The notes: a model not told the origin generated them from the letters alone. A stretch of 64,000 nucleotides of DNA from JAPHSX01 sp041554195 (GCA_041554195.1 JBFFMJ010000007.1:62001-126000), one strand, 5' to 3'; shown: positions 43,629 to 53,220, counted from the stretch's first letter. Numbers and translations are program-made.

Positions 43629-45290
43629 TCAATCGTCGCCGCCGGGCCAGTTGGAGATGAGGATGACACCGCCAAGGATCGCCAGCGCCCAGCTCTCTAC
43701 CGGCATGCCGTAGGCCATGCGTGCCGGGGCATAGCCGTCCAGCCCCAGTAACAGGGCCGCGCTGATGAGCAGTGCACTGCCTATGATGGCAAAGAAGGTG
43801 CGGTGGTTGGCACGACGGATCTCGCGGCGGATCTGCCGCAGCTGATCACTGTTGGAATGGATCTCCAACGTGCCATTTTTCGCCTGATGCAGCACGTCGT
43901 GGATCAGTGAGGGCAGCTCTGGCAACTTCTCGCCCCACTGAGGGATGTTCTGCTTTAAGCGATTGGCGAAGGCGCGGGGACCCACCTGTTCGCTCATCCA
44001 GCGCTCAAGGAAGGGCTTGGCGGTCGCCCAGAGGTCAAGCTCGGGGTAAATCTGCCGACCCAGCCCCTCGATATTGAGCAGGGTCTTCTGCAGCAGCACC
44101 AGCTGCGGCTGCACCTCCATGTTGAAGCGCCGTGCGGTCTGGAACAGACGCAACAGTAGCTGGCCGAAGGAGATCTCGGCCAGGGGACGCTCGAAGATCG
44201 GCTCGCAGACGGTGCGGATCGCCGCCTCGAACTCATCGACGCGGGTATCACTCGGCACCCAGCCCGACTCCACGTGCAGCTCGGCCACGCGGTGGTAGTC
44301 GCGCTTAAAGAAGGCGAGGAAATTCTCGGCGAGGTAGCGCTGATCTTCCTTGCTAAGATTACCGACGATACCGAAGTCGACAGCCAGATACTGCCCCTCG
44401 GGCGAGACAAAGATATTGCCCGGGTGCATATCGGCGTGGAAGAAGTTGTGGCGGAACACCTGGGTAAAAAAGATCTCCACACCGCGGGCGGAGAGCGCCT
44501 TAAGGTCGATGCCGGCCTCGCGGATCGCCGGGATATTCCCGATGGGAATGCCGCTGATGCGCTCCATCACCATCACGCTCTTGCGACAGTGCGGCCAGTA
44601 GACCTCGGGCACATAGAGCAGTTCCGAACCCTGGAAGTTGCGGCGGATCTGCGTGGCGGAGGCAGCCTCGCGCATCAGGTCGAGCTCATCAAACAGGGTC
44701 TTCTCAAACTCAGCGACAACTTCCACCGGGCGCAGGCGACGTCCCTCGCTCCAGTAGCGTTGCAGCTTGCTGGCGATGATATAGAGCAGGCCGATATCAC
44801 GACGTAGTACTGGCTCGATATTGGGACGAACGACCTTCACCACCACATCGGTACCATCGAGCAGTTTAGCGGTATGTACCTGGGCGATGGAGGCAGAGGC
44901 GAGCGGGGTCTCGTCGAACTCGGCAAAGACCTCGCTGAGCGGCTGACGATAGGCCTTTTCGATAATCGTCACAGCCACCTCACCGGGGAAGGGGGGTACC
45001 CGATCCTGCAGTTTGGTCAGCTCTTCGGCAATATCATCGGGCAGCAGGTCGCGTCGGGTAGAGAGGATCTGCCCGAATTTAACGAAGATAGGCCCCAAAT
45101 CCTCCAAAGTACGGCGGATACGTGCACCACGCCCCACCTCTTTGTTATGCAGCAGACGCCACCACATAATCCAGCGTAAAAACCGCAATGGACGGAACAG
45201 GTGAGAGGCGAGGATCAGATCATCCAGACCATGACGCATCAGCGTCCAACTTATGTAGATCAGGCGCATGGCCTGGCCGGGACGGATCAC
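43629..45290 (-). CDS. ubiB: UbiB, ubiquinone biosynthesis kinase-like ATPase
   Basis: A 553-residue membrane-anchored atypical kinase needed for ubiquinone synthesis; it has ATPase activity and helps the Ubi enzymes act on their lipid substrates. The family motif KFGQILSTRRDLLPD (KxGQ) replaces the kinase glycine loop. ADMHPGNIFVS and AVDFGIVGNL are the catalytic and metal-binding motifs. Two hydrophobic helices close the chain (about 495-545). The GTG start aligns with the E. coli N-terminus. It is the last of the ubiE-ubiJ-ubiB unit. Confidence 0.96.
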   Translation of the reverse strand: MIRPGQAMRLIYISWTLMRHGLDDLILASHLFRPLRFLRWIMWWRLLHNKEVGRGARIRRTLEDLGPIFVKFGQILSTRRDLLPDDIAEELTKLQDRVPPFPGEVAVTIIEKAYRQPLSEVFAEFDETPLASASIAQVHTAKLLDGTDVVVKVVRPNIEPVLRRDIGLLYIIASKLQRYWSEGRRLRPVEVVAEFEKTLFDELDLMREAASATQIRRNFQGSELLYVPEVYWPHCRKSVMVMERISGIPIGNIPAIREAGIDLKALSARGVEIFFTQVFRHNFFHADMHPGNIFVSPEGQYLAVDFGIVGNLSKEDQRYLAENFLAFFKRDYHRVAELHVESGWVPSDTRVDEFEAAIRTVCEPIFERPLAEISFGQLLLRLFQTARRFNMEVQPQLVLLQKTLLNIEGLGRQIYPELDLWATAKPFLERWMSEQVGPRAFANRLKQNIPQWGEKLPELPSLIHDVLHQAKNGTLEIHSNSDQLRQIRREIRRANHRTFFAIIGSALLISAALLLGLDGYAPARMAYGMPVESWALAILGGVILISNWPGGDD

Positions 45291-45347
45291 CGTGTTAAAC
45301 CCCTTGAAAAATATTCTTAAATTCGCTTTAGCGCAGGGCTTGCGCCC

Positions 45348-45974
45348 TTACTCTACTATCTGCTTTGACAACCGCGTCACCCGCGCCTCAATGCGATCCA
45401 CATCGCTGCGCAGGGTATCGACGCCACAGATAAACTCCTCGACCTCCCACTCCACCGGCAGGGTGTCGCTCTCTTCATGCAGGTAGTCGGCGGCATCGCG
45501 CCCCAGATGCTCGGCGGCACGCTCGCCCCAGGCGACGAGACCGCGCACGGTATTGCCAAGCTGGTGGGCGACGATATCGCCGGTAAGGCGCGACAGGTGC
45601 TCCTCCCAGTCAATATCGAGTTTCTCGAATACCCGCTGGATCTGCTGGCCCAGCTCGACGTCGCCGTCGATCTCCACCTCGCCGCTGAACATCCCCTCAC
45701 CGGCGCGACCCGTACTCATGCGCAGCAGGGCAAAGGGGGCACCACGCAGGGTGGTATCGATCTCGCCGTCATAGTCGCCCATCAAGCGCAGTCGGCCTTC
45801 GATGGTGGGTTGCAGGGTGAGGGTGATGCCGGTGCCGCGCAGCTCTAGGGCGATGACTTTGCCTTCGAGGCGGCGGAGGCGTTCGCCGGTTTTCGGGTCA
45901 AGGGCGAGCGCCGCGTTAAGCGCCTGCTCCAGCAGCGCCAGCGCGGCGACATCGATCATGAAGCCGCCAGACAT
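45348..45974 (-). CDS. ubiJ: UbiJ (SCP2-domain accessory factor for ubiquinone synthesis)
   Basis: A 208-residue cytoplasmic protein whose N-terminal SCP2 lipid-binding domain (about 10-110) includes LELRGTGITLTLQPTIEGRLRL and GEVEIDGDVELGQQIQRVFEKLDIDWEEHLS. A coiled-coil tail follows (SDVDRIEARVTRLSKQIVE). UbiJ is part of the soluble Ubi complex that carries hydrophobic ubiquinone precursors. The ATG at 45974 falls 2 bases after the ubiE stop; ATG 45959, five codons in, is an alternative. Position between ubiE and ubiB is the classical one. Confidence 0.92.
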   Translation of the reverse strand: MSGGFMIDVAALALLEQALNAALALDPKTGERLRRLEGKVIALELRGTGITLTLQPTIEGRLRLMGDYDGEIDTTLRGAPFALLRMSTGRAGEGMFSGEVEIDGDVELGQQIQRVFEKLDIDWEEHLSRLTGDIVAHQLGNTVRGLVAWGERAAEHLGRDAADYLHEESDTLPVEWEVEEFICGVDTLRSDVDRIEARVTRLSKQIVE

Positions 45975-45976
45975 GG

Positions 45977-46744
45977 CTAAAACTTGTAGCCGCGATGCAG
46001 GGCGACAATGCCGCCAGTCAGGTTGTGATAATCGCAACGCTCAAAACCGACCGCCTCCATCATCCCCTTGAGGGTCTCCTGGTCGGGGTGCATGCGAATC
46101 GACTCGGCCAGATACTTATAGCTCTCGCTATCATTGGCCACCAGCTTGCCCATCATCGGCAGCAGCTTGAAAGAATATTGATCATAAATCGCACTAAGGC
46201 CCGCGTTCTTCGGCTTGGAGAACTCCAGCACCAGCAGGCGACCGCCCGGCTTAAGGATACGGAACATTGAGGCAATCGCCTTGTCCTTGTCGGTGACGTT
46301 GCGCAGGCCGAAGGCGATGGTGATGAGGTCGAAGTGGCTATCGGGGAAGGGCAGCATCTCGGCGTTGGCCTGGGCGTAGCGCACATTACCGACAATGCCG
46401 CGGTCAATGAGTCGCGAACGCCCCACCTTAAGCATCGAGTCGTTGATATCGGCGAGAACGACTTCGCCCTCGGAACCAACGATTTCAGAGAATTTAGCCG
46501 CCAGATCGCCGGTACCACCGGCAATATCGAGCACCTTCCAGCCGCGACGCACGCCGCTCTTCTCGATGGTGAAGCGCTTCCACAGGCGGTGAATACCGAG
46601 CGACATCAGGTCGTTCATCAGGTCATACTTGGCTGCCACCGAGTGGAATACATCGGCCACCTTGCCCGCTTTCTCTCCGGTCGCTACCTGCTCGAAACCG
46701 AAGTGAGTCGTATCCTGTTTTCCTTCCTGATGATTCTCGTTCAC
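45977..46744 (-). CDS. ubiE: ubiquinone/menaquinone C-methyltransferase UbiE
   Basis: A 255-residue SAM-dependent enzyme that methylates the benzoquinone ring of ubiquinone precursors (and demethylmenaquinone where present). SAM motif VLDIAGGTGDLAAKF (about 68); GLRNVTDKDKAI, KPGGRLLVLEFSKP and the terminal GGIVALHRGYKF are signature elements. It starts at GTG 46744, with GGAAG 4 bases upstream. It lies 15 bases after the DUF971 gene and directly before ubiJ. Confidence 0.96.
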   Translation of the reverse strand: MNENHQEGKQDTTHFGFEQVATGEKAGKVADVFHSVAAKYDLMNDLMSLGIHRLWKRFTIEKSGVRRGWKVLDIAGGTGDLAAKFSEIVGSEGEVVLADINDSMLKVGRSRLIDRGIVGNVRYAQANAEMLPFPDSHFDLITIAFGLRNVTDKDKAIASMFRILKPGGRLLVLEFSKPKNAGLSAIYDQYSFKLLPMMGKLVANDSESYKYLAESIRMHPDQETLKGMMEAVGFERCDYHNLTGGIVALHRGYKF

Positions 46745-46759
46745 GCTTCTTCCTATGGT

Positions 46760-47122
46760 TTATGCCTTACGCTGGTGGCCCGCGGCCGCCAGTCGATCCA
46801 GATAATCTTGCCAGTATTTCTCGTAATTTACACCTAGATTGTACAGGGTATCCCAGGCGTAGATGCCGCTCTCGTGACCATCGTCAAAGCTCGGCTGGAT
46901 GGCATAGGTGCCTACCTGCTCGATCTTCTCGATATTCACCTCCTCCTTGCCCAGCTGTAACACCTCCTGCCCCGGACCATGGCCCTGCACCTCGGCAGAG
47001 GGGGAGTAGACGCGCAGATACTCGCAGGGCAGGTTGAAGCGGCTGCCGTCGTCGAAGGCGATCTCAAGGCTGCGTTGCTGCTTGTGCAGGGTGATCTCGG
47101 TTGGTATGTGTTTATTGCTCAT
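46760..47122 (-). CDS. DUF971 domain protein
   Basis: A 120-residue protein consisting of one DUF971 domain (related to the N-terminal domain of gamma-butyrobetaine hydroxylase): EITLHKQQRSLEIAFDDG, LPCEYLRVYSPSAEVQGHG, and the GTYAIQPSFDDGHESGIYAWDTLY block. The family often occurs beside ubiE and hslUV and may bind an Fe-S cluster or assist its transfer; no function is settled. A GAGGA ribosome site precedes the ATG. It is separated from hslU by 113 bases. Confidence 0.9.
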   Translation of the reverse strand: MSNKHIPTEITLHKQQRSLEIAFDDGSRFNLPCEYLRVYSPSAEVQGHGPGQEVLQLGKEEVNIEKIEQVGTYAIQPSFDDGHESGIYAWDTLYNLGVNYEKYWQDYLDRLAAAGHQRKA

Positions 47123-47235
47123 GGTGTTCCTCGTTACAGGTTAGCGATCTATCGGCGATAGCTAACAAGTGGTGTTCAATCGGGGCTGATTCAATGCGAC
47201 GGAAAGTGGGGATTTTACCCTACTACCTCGCTCGG

Positions 47236-48579
47236 TTACAGGATATAACGACTTAGATCCTCATCGGCGGCAAGTTCACCCAGCTGCTCATCAACGTAGG
47301 CGGCATCCACCGTGACGCTATCGCCGCCCCTGTCGCTCGCCTCGTAGGAGAGGCCCTCCAGCAGCCGCTCCATCACGGTATGCAGCCGGCGCGCGCCGAT
47401 ATTCTCGGTCTTCTCGTTCACCTGGAAGGCGATCTCGGCAAGACGGGTGATGCCATCGAAGGTGAAGTCGATACCCACCCCCTCGGTCGCCAGCAGCGCC
47501 TGATACTGCTCGGTGAGCGAGGCATCGGGCTCGGTAAGGATACGCTGGAACTCCTCCACGCCTAGGGCGTCGAGCTCAACACGGATCGGCAGGCGACCCT
47601 GTAGCTCGGGGATGAGGTCGGAGGGCTTGGAGAGGTGGAAGGCACCCGAGGCGATGAACAGGATGTGATCGGTCTTCAACATGCCGTACTTGGTGGATAC
47701 CGTGCAGCCTTCTACCAGTGGCAGCAGGTCGCGCTGCACCCCCTCGCGGGAGACATCGGGGCCTTTACCCTCGGTGCGACCGGTGATCTTGTCCATCTCA
47801 TCGAGGAAGACGATGCCATTCTGCTCAACCGCGGTGAGGGAACGTGCCTTGATCTCCTCCTCATTGACCAGTTTGGCGGCCTCCTCATCGGTCAGCTGCT
47901 TCATCGCCTCCTTGATGCGCATCTTGCTCTTTTTGGTGCGCTGGCTGCCCATGTTCTGGAACAGCCCCTGCAGCTGCGAGCTCATCTCCTCCATACCGGG
48001 CGGGGCCATGATCTCGACGCCGATGGGGCTGGCACTCACCTCGACCTCGATCTCCTTGTCATCCAGCTCGCCCTCACGCAGCTTCTTGCGGAATTTCTGC
48101 CGCGTGCCCGACTCCTCAACGCTGGGCTTCTCCTCCTCATCGAAGCCAAAGCCGCCACTGCGGGCCGGTGGCAGCAGAATGTCGAGAATACGATCCTCCG
48201 CCGCCTCAAAGGCACGGTGGCGTACCTTTTTGGTCTCCTCCTCACGCACCATCTTCAGGGCAACATCGATAAGATCGCGAATAATCGACTCCACATCGCG
48301 ACCGACATAACCCACTTCGGTAAACTTGGTCGCCTCAACCTTAATAAAGGGGGCGTGGGCCAGCTTCGCCAGACGGCGGGCGATCTCGGTCTTGCCGACC
48401 CCGGTGGGGCCGATCATCAGGATATTCTTCGGCGTGATCTCGTTGCGCAGGCTCTCGTCCACCTGACTGCGGCGCCAGCGGTTGCGCAGGGCGATGGCCA
48501 CGGCACGCTTGGCGCTGGCCTGGCCGATGATGTGCTTGTCAAGCTCCTGGACGATCTCTCTGGGGGTCATGGTCGACAT
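47236..48579 (-). CDS. hslU: HslU, ATPase subunit of the HslUV protease
   Basis: A 447-residue AAA+ unfoldase that feeds substrates to HslV. It has TPREIVQELDKHIIGQASAKRAVAIALRNRWRR in the N-terminal part, Walker A GPTGVGKTEIARRLAK (about 57), Walker B VFLDEMDKI and the sensor Arg region IGARRLHTVMERLLE. The insertion (I) domain between the Walker motifs, around residues 110-230, is rich in acidic and basic residues. Its start lies 6 bases after the hslV stop. Confidence 0.97.
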   Translation of the reverse strand: MSTMTPREIVQELDKHIIGQASAKRAVAIALRNRWRRSQVDESLRNEITPKNILMIGPTGVGKTEIARRLAKLAHAPFIKVEATKFTEVGYVGRDVESIIRDLIDVALKMVREEETKKVRHRAFEAAEDRILDILLPPARSGGFGFDEEEKPSVEESGTRQKFRKKLREGELDDKEIEVEVSASPIGVEIMAPPGMEEMSSQLQGLFQNMGSQRTKKSKMRIKEAMKQLTDEEAAKLVNEEEIKARSLTAVEQNGIVFLDEMDKITGRTEGKGPDVSREGVQRDLLPLVEGCTVSTKYGMLKTDHILFIASGAFHLSKPSDLIPELQGRLPIRVELDALGVEEFQRILTEPDASLTEQYQALLATEGVGIDFTFDGITRLAEIAFQVNEKTENIGARRLHTVMERLLEGLSYEASDRGGDSVTVDAAYVDEQLGELAADEDLSRYIL

Positions 48580-48585
48580 AGTGGC

Positions 48586-49137
48586 TTAGCTCTCGCTCTC
48601 TTTAGCCAACTCTTCAATCGTCAGATTGTTGTTGGTGTAGATACAGATACTGGCGGCAATGTTGAGGCCCTTTTCGACAATCTCGCGGGCGCTCAGTTCG
48701 GTGTTCTCATAAAGGGCAGTGGCCGCCGCCTGGGCAAAGGAGCCGCCGGAACCGATGGCGATAAGGTTGTTCTCCGGTTCGATCACATCACCATTACCGC
48801 TGATCATCAGGGTCGCGGTCTCATCGGCCACCAGCAGCAGGGCCTCGAGCTTGCGCAACACCCGGTCGGTGCGCCAGTCCTTCGCCATCTCCACCGCCGC
48901 GCGGGTGAGGTGCCCCTGGTGCTTCTCCAGCTTCGCCTCAAAGCGCTCGAACAGGGTAAAGGCATCGGCGGTGCCACCGGCAAAACCGGCGATCACCTTG
49001 TCGCGATAGAGGCGGCGCACCTTGCGCGCGTTGCCCTTCATAATGGTGTTGCCTAGCGACACCTGGCCGTCGCCGCCGATCACGACCTGGTCGTTGCGGC
49101 GCACGGCAAGAATGGTGGTTCCACGATACTGTTCCAA
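48586..49137 (-). CDS. hslV: HslV, peptidase subunit of the HslUV protease
   Basis: A 183-residue proteasome-like peptidase that forms two hexameric rings capped by HslU. The N-terminal nucleophile is a Thr in GTTILAVRRND. Here the chain begins with a six-residue leader (MEQYRG) before TT, unlike E. coli where only Met precedes the Thr; other proteobacteria share this leader, which must be removed for activity. GGDGQVSLGNTIMKG and AIGSGGSFAQAAATAL complete the core. The start codon is TTG at 49137, supported by GAGGAAG 6 bases upstream. Confidence 0.96.
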   Translation of the reverse strand: MEQYRGTTILAVRRNDQVVIGGDGQVSLGNTIMKGNARKVRRLYRDKVIAGFAGGTADAFTLFERFEAKLEKHQGHLTRAAVEMAKDWRTDRVLRKLEALLLVADETATLMISGNGDVIEPENNLIAIGSGGSFAQAAATALYENTELSAREIVEKGLNIAASICIYTNNNLTIEELAKESES

Positions 49138-49201
49138 TAATACTTCCTCGAATCAGGTTGGGCGCTAATTTTACACCATTCAGGGGAGCGTTTCTCTGGG
49201 C

Positions 49202-49231
49202 AAAAAAAAGCCCTGTCTCGACAGGGCTTTT
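49202..49231 (-). terminator. terminator for the small exported protein gene
   Basis: On the minus strand, an 11-base stem (AAAAGCCCTGT/ACAGGGCTTTT) with a CTCG/CGAG loop is followed by eight T. It is 18 bases past the stop of the gene at 49249. Transcripts of that gene would end here before reaching hslV. Confidence 0.85.
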
Positions 49232-49248
49232 CCCGGACCAGAGGCTGG

Positions 49249-49497
49249 CTAGTTGAGTGAGTAACGTTTTTTCTCCGGGGGAAGTATTTTCCCCGCAGCA
49301 CGCTCTTCCTCGTGCCGTGCCTGATGGCGGGCACGAGCCTGCTCGGCCTTCGCCCGTTTCTCCTCGGCCAACTGCTTGGCCTCGGTACGCTTCTGCTCAG
49401 CCACAAGCTGCCCCGGAGTGTTATCTGCCACCGCATTTGCTTGTGCAATAACTGAGCAGAACAGCAAGCACCCCATTAGTAGACTATTCATCTTCAT
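49249..49497 (-). CDS. small exported charged coiled-coil protein
   Basis: An 82-residue protein with a signal peptide (about 1-22, ending AQANAVADN) and a highly charged helical remainder (AEQKRTEAKQLAEEKRAKAEQ and on), probably a coiled coil. It has no recognised family. The ATG at 49497 follows AGGAG at 7 bases; an earlier in-frame ATG at 49503 is too close to that site. It is 20 bases after the stop of the large repeat lipoprotein on the same strand and ends in a strong terminator, so it could be co-transcribed with it. Function unknown; a periplasmic chaperone-like role is only a guess. Confidence 0.7.
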   Translation of the reverse strand: MKMNSLLMGCLLFCSVIAQANAVADNTPGQLVAEQKRTEAKQLAEEKRAKAEQARARHQARHEEERAAGKILPPEKKRYSLN

Positions 49498-49517
49498 TAT
49501 CATTCTCCTAAGTCAGA

Positions 49518-51830
49518 TTACGGTGTTCCCAAGGTGACGGTGTAATCTTGTAGATTACCCGTGTCCCCTGCATAGCTTCTTATCTTTATGTAGTAGACTC
49601 CCGTTGCCGGAGCAATCCAACCAGAGATGAGTGAACTATACCCAGTACCACCATCATCATTCGAAATCAGCATTGCCATGCCATCCGTATCATAAAGCTC
49701 GAGCACTGTATCGGAATAGCTGTTAACCGTTGTCTCAATGCTGTAGCTGTTAGCCGCCACTGCTGTAAATGAGAGCCAGTCACTGCTATCTAAGCAGAAA
49801 TTATGACTTTGGGTAGATCCAACGCCGATCAGTGTCGCAGAAGTGTATAGATCATCCTCTTCATAGCTATCCGGCGAACAGCCCGTCACACTCATGGTGA
49901 CCGGGGTACTGCTGTTATTGGTGGTGTCACCATCGTACAGGTAGTTATAAGGGTCAGCGATGGCGCCGATGTAGTAGGTACCGGTTGTCAAGTTGATTGG
50001 TAGCGAATCTACGAGCGATCCGGTATTTGTTGCGCCTGCCGCCAGGCCGCCAATGGTACGTGTGGCCAGCCATGTGTCTCCTGTCGTGACGGTGGAGTCA
50101 GTAGACAGGTAGTACCTGACGGTAAAGCTGTCCGTGATATCGGCGCTTCCAATATTCGTGACACTATTACTCAGCGTAATACTGTCACCGGCTTGCACGC
50201 TGGTCGGTGAGACGGTAAAGGTCCCCATGGAGAGATCGGGATTGACCACCGTGATCATCGTGACCAGACTGGTGTTGTTTGCGGAACTACTCTCGACTGT
50301 CAGCCCTGCGCTATCTATTACGGCGTAGACATAATAGGTGCCGACCGACATATTAATTGAGTAGGTAACGCTCCCGCTATCCGATGCTGAAGCGGCTAGC
50401 GAAGCGACACTGCGTGTCCCAAGATTAATATCCGCACCATCCACGATGCTGTCTGTCGAGAGGTAGTAACTGATATCGAAACCATTCTCGTCACCGCTGC
50501 CCTGATTGCTTACCGTGTCGCTAATCGTCATCTCGTTATAGGTATTAACGATGGTATCCGGCGTGAAGCTGGTAAATACCAGATCGGAGGGTACCGGTGC
50601 GGTTACGGTTACCGCTACGGTATTGGATGTATTATCAGTATCGTCATTTTCCACTACGGTGTTAAGCGGATCGACAATTGCACCCAGGTAGTAACTGCCA
50701 GTCGCAAAGTCACGCGGCAGTTGTATGTCAAAACCGCTGTTCACATCGTCCACTGTGGAGATACTTGTGATGGTACGGCTCCCTACATAATAGTCAGAGA
50801 TTCCATCGACTATCGCATCGGCAGAGAGGTAGTAATAAACATCCACCCCATATGCATCGTAACCGCTGTTGCTGACGGTATCGCTCGCCGTAATGGTCTC
50901 ACCGGCTGGAACGCTTGCAGTCGCGCTAAGTCCTGAAATTGTCAGGTCTGCAGGCAGGGGCGGCCCAATGCTGAGAGCATAGGCGTTACTGGTGTTGTTG
51001 TTTTCGTACAGTTCGACGACCTCTGAGCCAGTGTCGATCAGTGCACCGAGATAGTAGCTACCCTGCGCCAGGGTGCCTGGTATGGCAAATGAGCTACTGC
51101 CTGTGTTGTTGGCCGCGGCATCCAGTGAGCTTATGCGGCGAGAACCCAGATAGGTGTCGGCAACGCTAATAATGTTGTTGGTGGAGATGTAGTAGTCCAC
51201 ATCAAAACCGCCCGACGTGCCTGTACCCTGATTGGTGATGGTGTCACTGAAGGTGAGCAGAGCATTGATTGCCACGGTACTCGGAACGGTCATACTGTCC
51301 ATGATCAGATCTGGCTGCGGCGGTGGAGCCACGGCGGTAATGGTCAGGGTATAGCCGGTGTTGGCCCCCCCCCAATATCCGCCTGCATCGACGTAATAGG
51401 TGCCAGTGCTTGGCGCGGTCCAAACGAGATTTGAAGCGTAGTTGCCACCAGAATAATCAATATCATCGTTCCAACCTTCCATGATATAGCTGGAATCAAA
51501 GAGGCCGAGGGTGGTATCAGCCTCAGCCCCCAGATCTGATGTGCTAATGGTGTACTGGTAGCCCGCTATGGCGTCGAATTTTATCCAGTCATCAATATCA
51601 TCATAATGATTGTGCCGCTGCGAAGTGTTTACTGCCATGGGCCTTGCGTCGACAAAGCTGTCATCCTGCTCGTAGCCATCCGGTCCAGGAGGAGGAGGGG
51701 TAACTCCCCCGCCACCACCACTACTACAGGCAGCCAGTAACAGTGCGCAGACTGGTACTGAGAAGAGCTTCAGTTGTTTAAATATGGTCGGGAAATTTGT
51801 ATAGCGGATGCCCGCTGGGGAGGTTGCCAT
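49518..51830 (-). CDS. CARDB-repeat / PPC-domain surface lipoprotein
   Basis: A 770-residue exported protein. A lipobox (LLLAAC, Cys35) is followed by a Gly/Pro spacer (SSGGGGGVTPPPP). A PPC-like domain (about 50-165: YEQDDSF, DDIDDWIKFDA, TYYVDAGGYWG) opens the chain. Four CARDB-like beta-sandwich repeats of about 120 residues follow (about 173-655), each with DLI/DLTI, a SDTVSNQG-type strand, YYLSTDSIVD, SYYLGAIVD and ENNNTSN. A second PPC-like domain (CSPDSYEEDDLY to LQDYTVTLG) closes it. Such repeats serve adhesion or cell-surface assembly; no catalytic domain is present. The sequence is richer in Thr/Ser/Asp and lower in GC than its neighbours. Confidence 0.85.
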   Translation of the reverse strand: MATSPAGIRYTNFPTIFKQLKLFSVPVCALLLAACSSGGGGGVTPPPPGPDGYEQDDSFVDARPMAVNTSQRHNHYDDIDDWIKFDAIAGYQYTISTSDLGAEADTTLGLFDSSYIMEGWNDDIDYSGGNYASNLVWTAPSTGTYYVDAGGYWGGANTGYTLTITAVAPPPQPDLIMDSMTVPSTVAINALLTFSDTITNQGTGTSGGFDVDYYISTNNIISVADTYLGSRRISSLDAAANNTGSSSFAIPGTLAQGSYYLGALIDTGSEVVELYENNNTSNAYALSIGPPLPADLTISGLSATASVPAGETITASDTVSNSGYDAYGVDVYYYLSADAIVDGISDYYVGSRTITSISTVDDVNSGFDIQLPRDFATGSYYLGAIVDPLNTVVENDDTDNTSNTVAVTVTAPVPSDLVFTSFTPDTIVNTYNEMTISDTVSNQGSGDENGFDISYYLSTDSIVDGADINLGTRSVASLAASASDSGSVTYSINMSVGTYYVYAVIDSAGLTVESSSANNTSLVTMITVVNPDLSMGTFTVSPTSVQAGDSITLSNSVTNIGSADITDSFTVRYYLSTDSTVTTGDTWLATRTIGGLAAGATNTGSLVDSLPINLTTGTYYIGAIADPYNYLYDGDTTNNSSTPVTMSVTGCSPDSYEEDDLYTSATLIGVGSTQSHNFCLDSSDWLSFTAVAANSYSIETTVNSYSDTVLELYDTDGMAMLISNDDGGTGYSSLISGWIAPATGVYYIKIRSYAGDTGNLQDYTVTLGTP

Positions 51831-51990
51831 ATCTGCTCCTTAGATTTAGTGTTATTTATTTCCAGTATTCACATTCATGCAGGCAATGCATGAACGAACT
51901 TGTCTTAAGCTACCAGCTATTAGCGATAACTACACAACTATAAATTCATTATTTGTTAGCCGGGTCACATTATGAGATGGTCCGCGGTTG

Positions 51991-52938
51991 TTAAAAGCCG
52001 GTTAAGTTGGCGCCTTTGTCTGACCGGCGCAGGTAGGACGCCGCCCCCGCCGAGGTAAGGATGCACCACACCGCAAACAGCGCTCCAGGCAGCGCCGTCT
52101 CCGGCTCAAAATGTTTAAGTGCCAGCACCACACCGAGTCCGGCATTCTGCATGCCGATCTCTATCGCCATTGTCAGCTGATGGCGGCCATCAAAACCAAA
52201 TAGCCGCGCCGCCTGCCACCCCAGCAGATAGCCCAGGGCGTTAACGATCACCACCACCGAGACCAGCGTCACGCCAACACTGGCAAGACGACCCTGATTG
52301 GCCGCCACCGCATAACTACAGATAAGGATAATCGCCAGTGATGCCACTGCCGGGGCGATCTGCTCTGCCGTTGCCAGTGCCGCCCTCCCTTGGCGCTGCA
52401 ACAGCTGGCGCACGCCCAGACCGATGATCAACGGCAACATCACCGTCAGCAAAATGGTCTGCATCATCGGCCAGAAGGGGATCTCAAAATAGACCGAGCC
52501 CATCCACTTCACCAGCGTCGGGGTGAGGATGGGGGAGAGAAAGGTCGCCACCGTGGTTAGCGCGATCGAGAAGGCCACCGCCCCACCGGCCAGATAGACA
52601 ATGACATTGCTCGCCATCGCCCCCGGCGCACAGGCCACGATAATAAAGCCCAGCGCCAGCTGCGGCGGCAGCCCACTCAAGCTCGCCGCCGCAAAACCCA
52701 GTACCGGCATAATCGAATACTGCGCCAGCACCCCAAGGCCGATCGCCTTCGGGCGCGTCAGCGTCTCACGCAGATCCACCGGATGCAGCACCACCCCCAG
52801 CGCAAACATCGTCGCCGCGAAGAGCCACTGAAACCACGGTTTAATCCAGATAAACGTCTCTGGTGAAAGATAGGCGATGATCGCCCCCAAAAGGGTCAGC
52901 GGGGCAAGGCCGTTGGTAATGAGTCGGAACAGAAGCAT
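51991..52938 (-). CDS. bile acid:sodium symporter (BASS) family transporter
   Basis: A 315-residue integral membrane protein with about nine to ten hydrophobic segments. The sequence PLTLLGAIIAYLSPETFIWIKP, the GVVLHPVDLRETL loop, and the crossover motifs CAPGAMASNVIVYLAGG and ELTMAIEIGMQNAGLG-type (here QLTMAIEIGMQNAGLGV) are diagnostic of the BASS family. Members use sodium to import bile acids, pyruvate, pantothenate-like or other organic anions; substrate unknown. No ribosome site is evident before the ATG. It is monocistronic; the 160-base gap to the repeat lipoprotein is AT-rich without visible genes. Confidence 0.88.
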   Translation of the reverse strand: MLLFRLITNGLAPLTLLGAIIAYLSPETFIWIKPWFQWLFAATMFALGVVLHPVDLRETLTRPKAIGLGVLAQYSIMPVLGFAAASLSGLPPQLALGFIIVACAPGAMASNVIVYLAGGAVAFSIALTTVATFLSPILTPTLVKWMGSVYFEIPFWPMMQTILLTVMLPLIIGLGVRQLLQRQGRAALATAEQIAPAVASLAIILICSYAVAANQGRLASVGVTLVSVVVIVNALGYLLGWQAARLFGFDGRHQLTMAIEIGMQNAGLGVVLALKHFEPETALPGALFAVWCILTSAGAASYLRRSDKGANLTGF

Positions 52939-53220
52939 GGTTGTTTATTCTGGTTGTGAGATTAATATGCCATGGTACGATGGAACAGCACACACCACCA
53001 ACAAACAACCGTTTTTATGGGCCCTGGTATTTTGCATTCAACTTCGCACAATGTACTGACGCAAACTCACCGGGATGAACATCATCGAGATACGGATATT
53101 CATCAGAAACAGGGTAGTCTTTCTCTCTAACCCTATTTATGAGACGGGAGAAACCGGGCTCAGACGCTGTCACCCACACTGAGCATACCGGGCTTAGTGA
53201 AAAACAAGAGATACTCTCCA

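Noticed and set aside
47635..49056. Long open frame on the plus strand opposite hslU-hslV
   Set aside because: It lies exactly over two unmistakable genes in the opposite direction, is Leu/His/Gly-rich in the manner of antisense frames, and has no ribosome site.
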